Of a stretch of DNA of 64,000 nt, positions 8,763 through 17,499 are shown piece after piece. A program made the translations under genes and the position numbers. Source of the stretch: Algoriphagus lutimaris (lineage in GTDB: Bacteria; Bacteroidota; Bacteroidia; Cytophagales; Cyclobacteriaceae); NCBI RefSeq assembly GCF_017051705.1, contig NZ_JAFIDJ010000001.1, positions 1,579,786 to 1,643,785 of the forward strand, given 5' to 3'. Each line of letters opens with the position of its first letter. The first letter of the stretch is position 1. The notes under the pieces are model-generated. The model was not told the origin of the DNA. It saw only the letters and a program-made list of their open reading frames with translations, and did no database searches.

Positions 8763-11177
8763 ATGAGGAAGATCTACTTACTTTTATTTTCATTCACCCT
8801 TCTTTCTTTTACTCATTCATTTGGGCAAGTGGTTACTGTTTACGAAAAAAGCACCAAACAAGTCATTCCAGGAGTTTTGGTGTTTGGAAATGAACCTTAT
8901 TTAAGTGCCATCACCAATTCAAAAGGACAGATTGAGCTCTCTACTTTTTCTGAACAAGCAGAAATACATTTTCAGCTTTTGGGATTTGAATCTGTATCCT
9001 ATTCAGTTGAAGAATTAAAAGACTCGGACTACAAGGTCTTTTTAAGTCCTGGATTGATACAGATGGAACAAGCGATTGTGACAAGTAGCCGATGGCGTCA
9101 AAGTAACCAAGATATTCCAGGCAAAATCACAGTCCTTAATAAGGATAACTTCCAATTACGTTCCCCTTCCAATACCGCAGACTGGTTAGGCAGCAATGGC
9201 GACGTTTTCATCCAAAAAAGCCAACAAGGGGGAGGTAGTCCCATGATCAGAGGTTTTTCTGCCAATCGTCTTCTTTATGCTGTGGATGGAGTCAGGGTAA
9301 ATACAGCCATTTTTCGTGGTGGAAATCTCCACAATGTTATTTCCATGGACCCCTTGGCTATACAAAATACCGAAGTTCTATTTGGACCTGGCTCAGTCAT
9401 GTTTGGAAGTGATGCTCTAGGTGGTGTCATGGCATTTGAAACATTGAAACCTAGCTTTTCTGATTCTGGTCTCGCTGTCAATGGCAATCTTTATGGACGT
9501 TTTGCCTCCTCAAATAAAGAAAAGACGTTTCATGGGGACATTTCTTTTGCGACAGAGAAATGGGCATTTCTAACCAGTATATCCCATTTTGATTATGGGG
9601 ATTTAAAAATGGGTAAAAATGGTCCGGATGAATATTTAAGATCATGGTATGTAATTCCTTCAGCCGATGGGGATATTGCTATAGTAAATCCTGATCCACA
9701 AATCCAGGAAACCAGCGGGTATACCCAGCTTAACTTAATGCAAAAAATCAGCTTTAAACCCTCCAATAAAACGGATTGGGAATATGGCTTTCATTATTCC
9801 CGTTCTTCAAATATTCCTAGGCATGACCGATTAATCCAAGGCTCATTGGAAAAACCCAGGCATGCAATATGGAAGTATGGACCTCAAGTTTGGATGATGA
9901 ATCAATTGACTTTGAACCAAATTGGTAATGGGAAGCTATATGATCAAATGAGCGTAAAAATAGCCCAGCAATACTTCGAGGAAAGTCGCATCAACAGAAG
10001 GTTTAATAACTTCAGTTTATTTGATCGGATTGAAAAAGTAAACGCATGGTCTCTGAATGCCGACTGGGTGAAAAACATCAACCAAGAAAGCTTTTTAAGC
10101 TATGGAATAGAGACGGTTTATAATGGTGTAGCATCCACAGGAGTTGAAACAAACATTCAATCTGGAGAAACTGTGCCTGCCTCTGCTAGGTACCCTAAAT
10201 CAGAATGGACATCTTTGGCAGCATATGGAACCTACCATGCACACCTTTCGGAAAAACTAAAACTGCAAACAGGACTTCGCTACAATCAGGTTTTTCTTTC
10301 TGCAGACTTTACATCAAATACAGCCTTCTTTCCTCTCCCTTATCAAAAAACCACCAATAACAATGGTGCTTTAACCGGTTCTTTGGGTTTAATCTTAACC
10401 CCTTCTTCTACTTGGACTATTTCTCCTCAAGTTTCCACCGGATTCAGAGCACCCAATGTAGATGATTTGGGTAAATTTTTTGATTCAGAGCCAGGCACAA
10501 TCATAGTTCCAAACCCAAACTTAAAACCAGAGTACGTTTATAATGCCGAAATCAACATCAATAAACATTGGGGAAATTTCCTGAAAATTGATGCCTCTGC
10601 CTTTTATACTTACTTAGATCGTGCAATGGTAAGAAGACCCTTTCTATTAAATGGTCAAGATAGTATACCATATGAAGGAGTTCAAAGTAAGGTTTTAGCA
10701 ATCCAAAACGCCGCATCAGCTACAATCTATGGTATTCAAGCAGGTGTAGAATGGTCTCCTTCTCAAAACTGGCTTATTTATTCAAAAATCAATTGGCAAA
10801 AAGGTGAAGAGGAATTGGATGATGAAAGTACAAGTCCCTCAAGACACGCTGCTCCATTATTTGGCTTAACAAGATTGACCTATTCAAAAAACAAATTGAA
10901 AATTGAGTTAAGTACGGTGTACAGTGGAGAAGTAGCATATGAAGATATGCCAATGGATGAAATAGGGAAACCACATTTATATGCATCAGATGAAAATGGC
11001 AACCCCTACTCACCTTCCTGGACTACCTTCAATATTCATAGCACTTATACGCTCATGAAATACTTAGACCTAATGGCAGGAATAGAAAATATCGGAGATA
11101 AAAGATATAGGCCTTATAGTTCAGGTTTAGCTGCATCTGGAAGGAATTTTACCTTTTCTTTAAAAGCTTCGTTTTAA
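8763..11177 (+). CDS. TonB-dependent outer membrane receptor, heme/siderophore-like
   Basis: Outer membrane active transporter of 804 residues. A signal peptide (1-21, ending HSFGQ) is followed by a carboxypeptidase-regulatory-like domain (about 22-97), a plug domain (about 110-225) and a 22-strand type beta-barrel ending in the typical terminal Phe (SLKASF). The plug block IRGFSANRLLYAVDGVRVN and the following GPGSVMFGSDALGGV are typical of heme/hemoglobin or catecholate siderophore receptors. Its neighbourhood, a lipoprotein and then feoA-feoB downstream, supports an iron role, but the ligand cannot be read from sequence. No TonB box is clear. Start chosen at the ATG giving a clean signal peptide. 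Confidence 0.88.
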   Translation: MRKIYLLLFSFTLLSFTHSFGQVVTVYEKSTKQVIPGVLVFGNEPYLSAITNSKGQIELSTFSEQAEIHFQLLGFESVSYSVEELKDSDYKVFLSPGLIQMEQAIVTSSRWRQSNQDIPGKITVLNKDNFQLRSPSNTADWLGSNGDVFIQKSQQGGGSPMIRGFSANRLLYAVDGVRVNTAIFRGGNLHNVISMDPLAIQNTEVLFGPGSVMFGSDALGGVMAFETLKPSFSDSGLAVNGNLYGRFASSNKEKTFHGDISFATEKWAFLTSISHFDYGDLKMGKNGPDEYLRSWYVIPSADGDIAIVNPDPQIQETSGYTQLNLMQKISFKPSNKTDWEYGFHYSRSSNIPRHDRLIQGSLEKPRHAIWKYGPQVWMMNQLTLNQIGNGKLYDQMSVKIAQQYFEESRINRRFNNFSLFDRIEKVNAWSLNADWVKNINQESFLSYGIETVYNGVASTGVETNIQSGETVPASARYPKSEWTSLAAYGTYHAHLSEKLKLQTGLRYNQVFLSADFTSNTAFFPLPYQKTTNNNGALTGSLGLILTPSSTWTISPQVSTGFRAPNVDDLGKFFDSEPGTIIVPNPNLKPEYVYNAEININKHWGNFLKIDASAFYTYLDRAMVRRPFLLNGQDSIPYEGVQSKVLAIQNAASATIYGIQAGVEWSPSQNWLIYSKINWQKGEEELDDESTSPSRHAAPLFGLTRLTYSKNKLKIELSTVYSGEVAYEDMPMDEIGKPHLYASDENGNPYSPSWTTFNIHSTYTLMKYLDLMAGIENIGDKRYRPYSSGLAASGRNFTFSLKASF

Positions 11178-11241
11178 AACTTATCCCTTTGAATATTTCC
11201 ATTGAATTAAAGATCTTTGAGTATTATTCAACAAAAAGGAA

Positions 11242-11871
11242 ATGGGAGCCTCTTTTAAAAATTCCATCACCACCCTACTTATATTTTTGGTCTTGGCTCT
11301 TTTGCCAATTTCCTGTGATGTGGTTTGTAATAATCCCTGTGGCTGTGGCCCCGCACCTCAAGTCAGGAATTTTAACATAATTTCTTTTTCATCCGCTAGC
11401 TACAATTTAAATGGAATTAAAGTATCTAATGAGCTTTTTCTTCCTTACAATGAAGTTTATAAATCAATAAAAGTCGAAGATTTTGAATTTGTTTCCCAGG
11501 CCGAACCAGACTCCAAAGGGAATTTTCCGGGCTTGGCATTTGCCTGTTCTCCCGTACCTCCTAAATCAACTAATTCATTGCTGTATTTAGAAATTTACAA
11601 TTCCAATGAGGTGACTCTTGGAGATGGAACAGTCCTCAAGGTAGGCGAAGTCCTCAATGATTATTTTGAAATCAGTTCTGATTTCACCACTAGTCCAAAA
11701 AGCATAGCAGACTTTTTCACAGAAAAACAAGAAATATACAGTTTTGAACCTTTCAAACTTTACTTTATTAAAAATCCTGAAAAAGAGATAGTTATCACTT
11801 TTAGTGTTCGGTTTTTTTTAGAAAACCAAGTAGAAAAAGTGTTAAATGAAGTTATTTTGAGTATTAAGTAG
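11242..11871 (+). CDS. Hypothetical lipoprotein
   Basis: I do not recognise this 209-residue protein. It starts with a short charged N-terminus, a hydrophobic segment and a lipobox-like LLPISC (Cys about residue 25; Pro at -3 is unusual). This is followed by a Cys-rich CDVVCNNPCGCGP stretch and then a soluble domain with beta-type pattern. It is probably anchored in the outer or inner membrane and faces the periplasm or surface. It lies 64 bp after the TonB receptor and before feoA on the same strand, so it may be a co-expressed partner of the receptor (inference). An alternative upstream start at 11189 is in another frame and unconnected. Confidence 0.7.
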   Translation: MGASFKNSITTLLIFLVLALLPISCDVVCNNPCGCGPAPQVRNFNIISFSSASYNLNGIKVSNELFLPYNEVYKSIKVEDFEFVSQAEPDSKGNFPGLAFACSPVPPKSTNSLLYLEIYNSNEVTLGDGTVLKVGEVLNDYFEISSDFTTSPKSIADFFTEKQEIYSFEPFKLYFIKNPEKEIVITFSVRFFLENQVEKVLNEVILSIK

Positions 11872-11912
11872 CCTACCCTTTGAAAAACTGACAAAAATCT
11901 TATTTATTTTTC

Positions 11913-11943
11913 TTTAGATTCATTCCAAATAATTCTATTTTTG
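11913..11943 (+). promoter_or_regulatory. Promoter of the feoA-feoB operon
   Basis: TTTA at 11913-11916, a 19 nt spacer, and TATTTTTG at 11936-11943 match the Bacteroidota promoter TTTG-N19-21-TAnnTTTG with one mismatch. The predicted start of transcription falls at about 11948-11950, on or next to the first ATG of feoA. Confidence 0.65.
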
Positions 11944-11947
11944 CGAC

Positions 11948-12199
11948 ATGGGTTATCACCCACCAAAACCTATGCATATTACCGCTGATACCATGACCGC
12001 ATCTAGATCTGCCATCATCAGACAGATCACCGCATCCCCGCTCAAAATTAATTTGATGGAACTTGGCTTCCTGCCCGGTAAAACCATAACCTTAAATCAC
12101 GCTGCCCCAATGGGAGGACCAATGGCTTTCCAAATGGACGAAACCCTTTTGGCGCTCAGAAAATCTGAAGCGGCCTTGATTGAGGTTCAACTGCTATAA
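11948..12199 (+). CDS. feoA: FeoA-domain protein, ferrous iron transport
   Basis: Small cytoplasmic SH3-like protein that supports FeoB in ferrous iron uptake. The 83-residue product has the FeoA fold pattern, with ELGFLPGKTITLNHAAPMGGP followed by the C-terminal LRKSEAALIEV strand. It is separated from feoB by 5 bp, so the two are co-translated. The annotated start ATG at 11948 coincides with the predicted transcription start; ATG codons at 11972 (MHITADT) or 11993 may be the real start unless the mRNA is leaderless. The N-terminal GYHPPKP is not part of the FeoA domain, which fits a later start. Assignment of the family is firm. Confidence 0.9.
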   Translation: MGYHPPKPMHITADTMTASRSAIIRQITASPLKINLMELGFLPGKTITLNHAAPMGGPMAFQMDETLLALRKSEAALIEVQLL

Positions 12200-12204
12200 A
12201 ATTC

Positions 12205-14331
12205 ATGTCTGAGTCAACTATTCGATCTACCACTCGAACTCCAAAAATAGCCTTGATAGGCAATCCTAATGTTGGAAAATCTACGATTTTCAATCAATTA
12301 ACTGGTTTAAACCAAAAAATAGGCAACTACCCTGGAGTTACAGTTGACAAGAAAACCGGATGGATGAACTATGAAGGTGCTACTTATGAGATTTTAGATC
12401 TTCCAGGTACCTACAGCCTTTATCCTAATTCGGAAGACGAAATTATTGCTCATAGAGTATTAAACCATATTGACAAAGAAAAAAGGCCAGACTATGTATT
12501 GATGGTCATAGACTCTTGTCAACTTTCAAGAGGGCTTTTTTTAGCTACTCAACTCATTGATTTAGGAGTTCAACTCGCGATCATTTTGAACATGGCTGAT
12601 TTAGCAGCCAAAAAAAACCTGGAAATCCGTAGTTATGAGATTTACAAATCTCTGGGAGTTCCAATTCTTAGCACCGATGCGAGGGCAATTAAAGGCCTTG
12701 AACAAATCAAGACTTTAATTCATGAGAAGAATTTCAGTGTTGACTCATCTTACCTAGATATTTCAGAAATAATCCCTCAGTCTTTAATTCAGCCAATTAA
12801 AGAGAAGTTTGATCTTAAAAATGACTATCGAGCCTATCAAATGCTTCGATTTGGTCCAAAAGATCGTTCGATCAATCCAGAAGATCGACTTTGGATTCAA
12901 TCATTGATCGCAGATCAAAAATTTGATCTAGAGACTGCGCAACTAGAAGAGACCACCTTACGATATAGAAAAATCACCAGTCTTGTAGAATCCTGCGTAG
13001 TTAAAAAAGAAGCAAAAAAACCTGCTTCCAAGCTGGATAAAATTTTTCTACATCCTGTATTTGGGTACGCCATCTTTATTGGTATTCTACTTCTGATTTT
13101 TCAAACCATTTTCACTTGGGCCTCTGTGCCTATGGACTTGATCGATGGTTTATTTGCTGAAATTAGTGGATGGGTAAACAGTATCCTACCTCCTGGTCCA
13201 TTGACCAGTTTAATCTCGGAGGGGATTGTGCCAGGGATTGGAGGAGTAGTCATCTTTATCCCTCAGATTGCCCTATTATTTGGCTTCCTTGCGATTCTTG
13301 AAGATACAGGATATATGTCCCGAGTGGTGTTCTTGATGGACAGATGGATGCGTCCCTTTGGCCTACATGGTAAAAGTATTGTTCCACTAGTATCAGGGGT
13401 TGCATGCGCCATTCCAGGAGTAATGGCGGCTAGAAACATTGGAAATTGGAAAGAGAAAATCATCACCATTTTGGTAACTCCACTTATGAGTTGCTCTGCC
13501 CGATTGCCAGTATACATTATCCTAATCGGATTAGTAGTACCTAATGAAAATTTTGGTTTCATAAATCTTCAAGCGCTTACCCTTTTGGGACTTTATCTTT
13601 TGGGAATTTTGGGTGTTTTGGTTACTGCATTTTCTCTGAAATTGATTCTTAAATCCGAAGAGAAAAGCTTTTTGATGGTGGAATTACCAACGTATAGAAC
13701 CCCTCGATGGAAAGATGTACTACTTACCATGTACAACAAATCCAGAACATTTGTCACAGAAGCTGGTAAAGTAATCTTGGCAATTTCTGTGGTATTATGG
13801 GTATTGGCAACCTATGGTCCACCATCCAAAATGGAAGAAATAAGGAAAGCAGGGGAAGAACGATTAGCCCAAGCTCCAGAGGATCAACATGAGCTGATTG
13901 AATCAGAAGTTTCTTCTCAACTTCTAGAAAGCTCATTCATTGGAATCATGGGAAGAGGAATTGAGCCAGTTATCAAACCTTTGGGCTATGACTGGAAAAT
14001 TGGGATTGCCTTAATCACTTCTTTTGCCGCAAGAGAAGTCTTCGTATCCACGATTGCCACCATTTATAGTATTGGAGCGGATGTGGAAGATGAATTAACC
14101 ATCCGGCAAAAGTTAAACCAGCAAATTAACCCTGTCACTGGAGACAAAGTCTTTAACAAGGCAACTGCTTTTTCTTTAATGGTATTCTACGTATTTGCAA
14201 TGCAATGTATGAGTACTGTTGCCGTGGTATATAGAGAAACCAAAGGATGGAAATGGCCGTTAATTCAAACAGTGTATATGACTGTTTTGGCTTACGTAGC
14301 CGCATTGGTCACATTTAATATCTTTTCTTAA
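12205..14331 (+). CDS. feoB: Ferrous iron transport protein B
   Basis: Inner membrane Fe2+ transporter with an N-terminal GTPase. The G1 loop GNPNVGKST (about residues 19-27), the G3 DLPGTYSLYP and a G4-type NMAD are visible. A helical spacer domain follows, then the membrane part from about residue 285 with two Gate-like regions (the SGVACAIPGVMAAR and CSARLPVYIILIG segments, and the AAREVFVSTIATIY segment). At 708 residues it has normal length. It is in an operon with feoA and with a 38-residue Cys-rich membrane protein that starts 2 bp after its stop. Together with the TonB receptor upstream this is an iron-acquisition region. Confidence 0.97.
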   Translation: MSESTIRSTTRTPKIALIGNPNVGKSTIFNQLTGLNQKIGNYPGVTVDKKTGWMNYEGATYEILDLPGTYSLYPNSEDEIIAHRVLNHIDKEKRPDYVLMVIDSCQLSRGLFLATQLIDLGVQLAIILNMADLAAKKNLEIRSYEIYKSLGVPILSTDARAIKGLEQIKTLIHEKNFSVDSSYLDISEIIPQSLIQPIKEKFDLKNDYRAYQMLRFGPKDRSINPEDRLWIQSLIADQKFDLETAQLEETTLRYRKITSLVESCVVKKEAKKPASKLDKIFLHPVFGYAIFIGILLLIFQTIFTWASVPMDLIDGLFAEISGWVNSILPPGPLTSLISEGIVPGIGGVVIFIPQIALLFGFLAILEDTGYMSRVVFLMDRWMRPFGLHGKSIVPLVSGVACAIPGVMAARNIGNWKEKIITILVTPLMSCSARLPVYIILIGLVVPNENFGFINLQALTLLGLYLLGILGVLVTAFSLKLILKSEEKSFLMVELPTYRTPRWKDVLLTMYNKSRTFVTEAGKVILAISVVLWVLATYGPPSKMEEIRKAGEERLAQAPEDQHELIESEVSSQLLESSFIGIMGRGIEPVIKPLGYDWKIGIALITSFAAREVFVSTIATIYSIGADVEDELTIRQKLNQQINPVTGDKVFNKATAFSLMVFYVFAMQCMSTVAVVYRETKGWKWPLIQTVYMTVLAYVAALVTFNIFS

Positions 14332-14332
14332 T

Positions 14333-14449
14333 ATGGTACAGGAACTATTGGTTGGATTATTAGTGGTAGGAGCCCTATTCTTTTTGGGAAGAAAGTTCTT
14401 TGGAAAAACCAAAAAAGAGCCGGGTTGTGAAAAGTGCGCCAAAAACTAA
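14333..14449 (+). CDS. FeoB-associated Cys-rich membrane protein (38 aa)
   Basis: Very small protein starting 1 nt after the feoB stop codon. It reads MVQELLVGLLVVGALFFLGR..., one membrane helix (about 4-19), then a basic stretch and a C-terminal GCEKC motif (CxxC) before the stop. This architecture (single helix, Lys-rich linker, terminal CxxC) is that of the FeoB-associated Cys-rich membrane protein family, found directly after feoB in many anaerobes and Bacteroidota. It may help FeoB with metal handling or stability, in place of FeoC (inference). It is too short for usual ORF calls, but position and motif support it. Confidence 0.82.
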   Translation: MVQELLVGLLVVGALFFLGRKFFGKTKKEPGCEKCAKN

Positions 14450-14500
14450 ACCCCAACTTTCTTCGCCCAATTTTTAAGTTTTTTTGATACTTTTAAGCTC

Positions 14501-15982
14501 ATGGGCAAAATAGCCAAGCAGAGTCTTCAAACAGCACTTTTCTCATACATTGGAGTAGTCATTGGCTATTTCAACGTGCTATGGTTATTTCCGTATGCAC
14601 TGGAAGCATCCCAATTAGGAACATTCCGAACCATTCAGGATTTAGGCTTATTGTTTGTTCCTTTTGCTCAGTTGGGTTTAGGACATGGAATTACCCGGTA
14701 TTTCCCAAAACTCAAATCAAATCATTCCGCTTTTCTAAGCTTTAGTATTTTACTTGCCTTAGGTGGCTTCTTTTTAGTTTGTTCCCTATTCTTACTTTTC
14801 AAAACTCAACTCATTGCTTTATTTGCAACCAATTCACCGCAGGTAATCGACTTTCTGCAAGTAGTTTTATTGATCACACTTTTCTCCCTTTTGAGCAGCA
14901 TATTTGACTCCTATGCCAGATCCTATTTAAAAGTTGCAGTACCCACATTTTTTAGGGAAGTGTTTTTAAGATTACTAACCGGAATTTTGGTAGGAACCTA
15001 TTTTTTAGGTTGGATAGGGTTTGACTTTGTGATGTATGGACTGGTCGTGGTGTATGGAATTTCCACCTCAGGAGTATTGATTTATTTGCTCTGGCTAGGT
15101 GTATTGAAATTTGATTTCCGTTGGAGCAATTTTCCAAAAGGGTTTAGAAGTTCATTTCTAAGATTTAGTCTAATCACTTTTTTGGCTACCGCAGCATCCA
15201 CTCTCATTATGAAAATTGATAGCATCATGGTAAGCTCCATGGTGAGTTTGGAAGCAAATGCTATTTACACCATTGCATTTAGTATGGCTTTGGTGATAGA
15301 ACTACCTAGAAGGGCCATTTCACAAGTCGTAATGCCCGTTATAGCAGCCCATTTTACCAAAGGCAATTTTCAAGAGATTAATCTTCTGTACAAGCAAGTT
15401 TCCAATCGGCAATTATACATCTGTCTCCTATTGTTTATTGGGATCTGGGCCAACATTGACAGTTTATATTATTTGATCCCAAATAGGGAAATTTATGAGA
15501 CTGGAAAATATGTAGTGTTCCTTATTGGCCTAGGAAAACTATTTGATGTAGTATTTTCAGTCAATAGTGAAGTGTTGGTTTTTTCAAAATATTACAGATT
15601 CAATTTAGTGGCCACCATCCTCATGAGTTTGACTATTATTGGACTTAATTATTGGTTGATACCCATATATGGCATTGAGGGAGCTGCAATTGCCTCCGCC
15701 TTGGTCATGCTCCTGTTTAATCTGGTGAAATATATCTTTTTGAAAATCAAACTTCAATTTGATCCTTTCTCTCTGCAAACACTTAAAATATTGGCGGTAG
15801 GAATAGCGGCATATCTTCCGATGTATTTTCTGAAATTTGGACAAGGTCCGATTTTAGAGATGATCTTCACTTCAGTTTGTGTATTGATGGGGTATGTGAT
15901 TTTTTCCTACATATTTGGAGCAGGAAAAGAAGAATGGAGATGGATCCTGGATAAATTAAAAAATAAAAAGTCCGGATCTTAG
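14501..15982 (+). CDS. Oligosaccharide flippase family (Wzx/MVF-like) membrane protein
   Basis: Polytopic inner membrane protein of 493 residues with 12-14 hydrophobic segments throughout and no soluble domain. It starts MGKIAKQSLQTALFSYIGVVIG, with the typical N-terminal helix of polysaccharide-exporter (PST/MATE-like) flippases, and includes the motif LGTFRTIQDLGLLF that resembles the first repeat of Wzx proteins. It likely flips a lipid-linked glycan across the inner membrane. There are no glycosyltransferases next to it, so its substrate is unknown. Its last four codons overlap, in antisense, the terminal stem of the structured RNA on the minus strand. Confidence 0.85.
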   Translation: MGKIAKQSLQTALFSYIGVVIGYFNVLWLFPYALEASQLGTFRTIQDLGLLFVPFAQLGLGHGITRYFPKLKSNHSAFLSFSILLALGGFFLVCSLFLLFKTQLIALFATNSPQVIDFLQVVLLITLFSLLSSIFDSYARSYLKVAVPTFFREVFLRLLTGILVGTYFLGWIGFDFVMYGLVVVYGISTSGVLIYLLWLGVLKFDFRWSNFPKGFRSSFLRFSLITFLATAASTLIMKIDSIMVSSMVSLEANAIYTIAFSMALVIELPRRAISQVVMPVIAAHFTKGNFQEINLLYKQVSNRQLYICLLLFIGIWANIDSLYYLIPNREIYETGKYVVFLIGLGKLFDVVFSVNSEVLVFSKYYRFNLVATILMSLTIIGLNYWLIPIYGIEGAAIASALVMLLFNLVKYIFLKIKLQFDPFSLQTLKILAVGIAAYLPMYFLKFGQGPILEMIFTSVCVLMGYVIFSYIFGAGKEEWRWILDKLKNKKSGS

Positions 15983-16170
15983 AGTGTTACAAACCTCCTA
16001 GTAGACAAGATTTGAGCTGCCTTGAAACCGCAAACTTCCACTGTTATCCTGACTCCGAAGAGACGAGGCCCCGTCCTGAGATTCAGAACAGAGGTGAGGC
16101 CTGTTTTTGGAAAGGGCTTCACTCGGTGATTTTGTTAATTGTGAAGTTTGAACATGTCGACGACCCGGAC
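15961..16170 (-). ncRNA. Candidate structured non-coding RNA (about 210 nt, unknown family)
   Basis: No open frame lies here, but the minus strand folds well. GTCCGGGTC (16170-16162) pairs with GATCCGGAC (15978-15970), followed by a T-rich run, so the ends close and terminate. CAAACTTCAC (16150-16141) pairs with GTGGAAGTTTG (16041-16031). GTGAAGCC (16122-16115) pairs with GGCCTCAC (16101-16094). CCTCTGTTCTGA (16094-16083) pairs with TCAGGATAACAG (16052-16041), enclosing CTC-TTCG-GAG, a UUCG tetraloop. A near-consensus promoter ends 5 nt before the first paired base. It is richer in G+C than its flanks. Length and closed-rod shape would suit a 6S-like RNA, but I cannot assign a family. Confidence 0.68.
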
Positions 16171-16175
16171 CGGTA

Positions 16176-16208
16176 CAAATATACGGGATAAAAATGGGGA
16201 GGTTTAAA
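16176..16208 (-). promoter_or_regulatory. Promoter of the structured RNA
   Basis: On the minus strand TATATTTG (16183-16176) is a perfect TAnnTTTG box. TTTA (16208-16205) lies 21 nt upstream as a one-mismatch -33 box. The predicted start, about 5 nt downstream, coincides with the first base of the closing stem at 16170. Confidence 0.65.
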
Positions 16209-16397
16209 TGAATCAGCTTTTATTCGAGAAACAAATGACAAGCGGTAGTTTAAATTTTCTTTATTTTTTCAAAATTAGTTTTGTTCATACCTAACAATCA
16301 TATACTTGTATAAGCCCTCAAGCATTTTTAAAATTGAAAAAATGAAAATTTCAAAATTTTATTCTATAATTTCAGTACACATTCTTTCGAAACCAAC

Positions 16398-16405
16398 TAA
16401 ATTTG
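16398..16405 (+). promoter_or_regulatory. -7 promoter box of the universal stress protein gene
   Basis: TAAATTTG is a perfect match to TAnnTTTG, 25 bp before the start codon. A GGAGA ribosome binding site lies at 16422-16426. The rest of 16209-16397 holds nothing I can name. Confidence 0.5.
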
Positions 16406-16430
16406 TACTCTCAAAACCTTTTGGAGAATT

Positions 16431-17357
16431 ATGTATCTGATAAAAAAGCTAATCGTATGCCTAGACCAAAGTCCAATGGATCAAACTTTGGTTCAATACG
16501 CAGAATTTATCTCGAAAGTCAATCAGACCAAAAAAATTTATTTTGTAAATGTCATAAAGAACCTTACTATCCCAAAAGAAGTCCTTGAAGAGTTCCCAAA
16601 TCTTGTTGAAAACATGATCAATGAGAGAAAAGAAGCAATGGAAGCAGTCGTCAAAGAGAATTACAAGGACACCAAGGGGGTATCATTTAGTTATGTAGTA
16701 AAAGAAGGTTCTCTCTCCAAAAAAATCCTAAAACTAGCAGAAGAAAAATCTGCTGACATGATTATTATTGGTAGAAAAATTAATCTACCAGGTACGGGGG
16801 TTGCGTCACTTAGATTAGCAAGAAGGGCAAGTTGCTCTCTTCTTATTATTCCTGAAGGATCTCTCCCCAAATTAACCAAGCTATTGGTTCCTAGTGATTT
16901 CTCGGAATATTCAAAAGATGCACTAGAAGAAGCCATTATGGTTGCGGATAAATACGGAAAAGATAATCTGGAAATCATTTGCCAAAACGTTTATTCGGTC
17001 CCCTCAGGCTATCATTATACTGGAAAAACGTATGAAGAATTCTCTCAAATCATGCAGTTGCATGCTGAAATAAACTACAAGAAATTTGTCAGAAAAATAG
17101 ATACTAAAGGAATAAAGATCACCCCAATTTATACAAAGGATGACAATGATGATCCTGTAGAAAAGATTGTATCCAAGGCCTTGGAGATCAAAGCTGATGG
17201 TATCATCATCGGAGCGAAAGGAAGAACAGCAGCCACTGCTCTTTTCATTGGAAGTATGGCGGAAAGATTAATCCAGTATAATGATAGTATGCCTCTTTTG
17301 GTGACAAGACCAAAAGGGAAAAATGCTGGAATTCTTGACTACATATTAGAAATCTGA
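16431..17357 (+). CDS. Tandem universal stress protein
   Basis: Cytoplasmic protein of 308 residues with two UspA domains in tandem (about 1-140 and 145-297). The first begins YLIKKLIVCLDQSPMD and the second KLTKLLVPSDFSEYS, both the typical first strand. The second carries an ATP-loop-like pattern IIIGAKGRTAATALFIGS; the first has a weaker version (IIIGRKINLPGTGVASLRL), so nucleotide binding may be confined to the C-terminal half. Such proteins act in general stress and growth-arrest responses; the partner is not known here. It has its own promoter and terminator, so it is probably monocistronic. Confidence 0.88.
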   Translation: MYLIKKLIVCLDQSPMDQTLVQYAEFISKVNQTKKIYFVNVIKNLTIPKEVLEEFPNLVENMINERKEAMEAVVKENYKDTKGVSFSYVVKEGSLSKKILKLAEEKSADMIIIGRKINLPGTGVASLRLARRASCSLLIIPEGSLPKLTKLLVPSDFSEYSKDALEEAIMVADKYGKDNLEIICQNVYSVPSGYHYTGKTYEEFSQIMQLHAEINYKKFVRKIDTKGIKITPIYTKDDNDDPVEKIVSKALEIKADGIIIGAKGRTAATALFIGSMAERLIQYNDSMPLLVTRPKGKNAGILDYILEI

Positions 17358-17380
17358 TATTCAAACCAACTTCTTTTTTA

Positions 17381-17428
17381 AACCTTCAGTAAGAAAAACA
17401 AACATAGATCTTGCTGAAGGTTTTTTTG
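17381..17428 (+). terminator. Intrinsic terminator after the universal stress gene
   Basis: AACCTTCAGTAAG and CTTGCTGAAGGTT form a stem with a long A-rich loop, followed by seven T. Confidence 0.75.
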
Positions 17429-17499
17429 TGAAAAACAGTAAAAAAACTAATTTTTAATATTGTATTAAACCTCGCTGGGCTTTTAGGGTCAAAGTCTTA

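Noticed and set aside
15961-16170. RNase P RNA, tmRNA or SRP RNA
   Set aside because: The length is too short for RNase P or tmRNA, no tRNA-like end with T-arm is present, and the SRP domain IV tetraloop pattern is absent.
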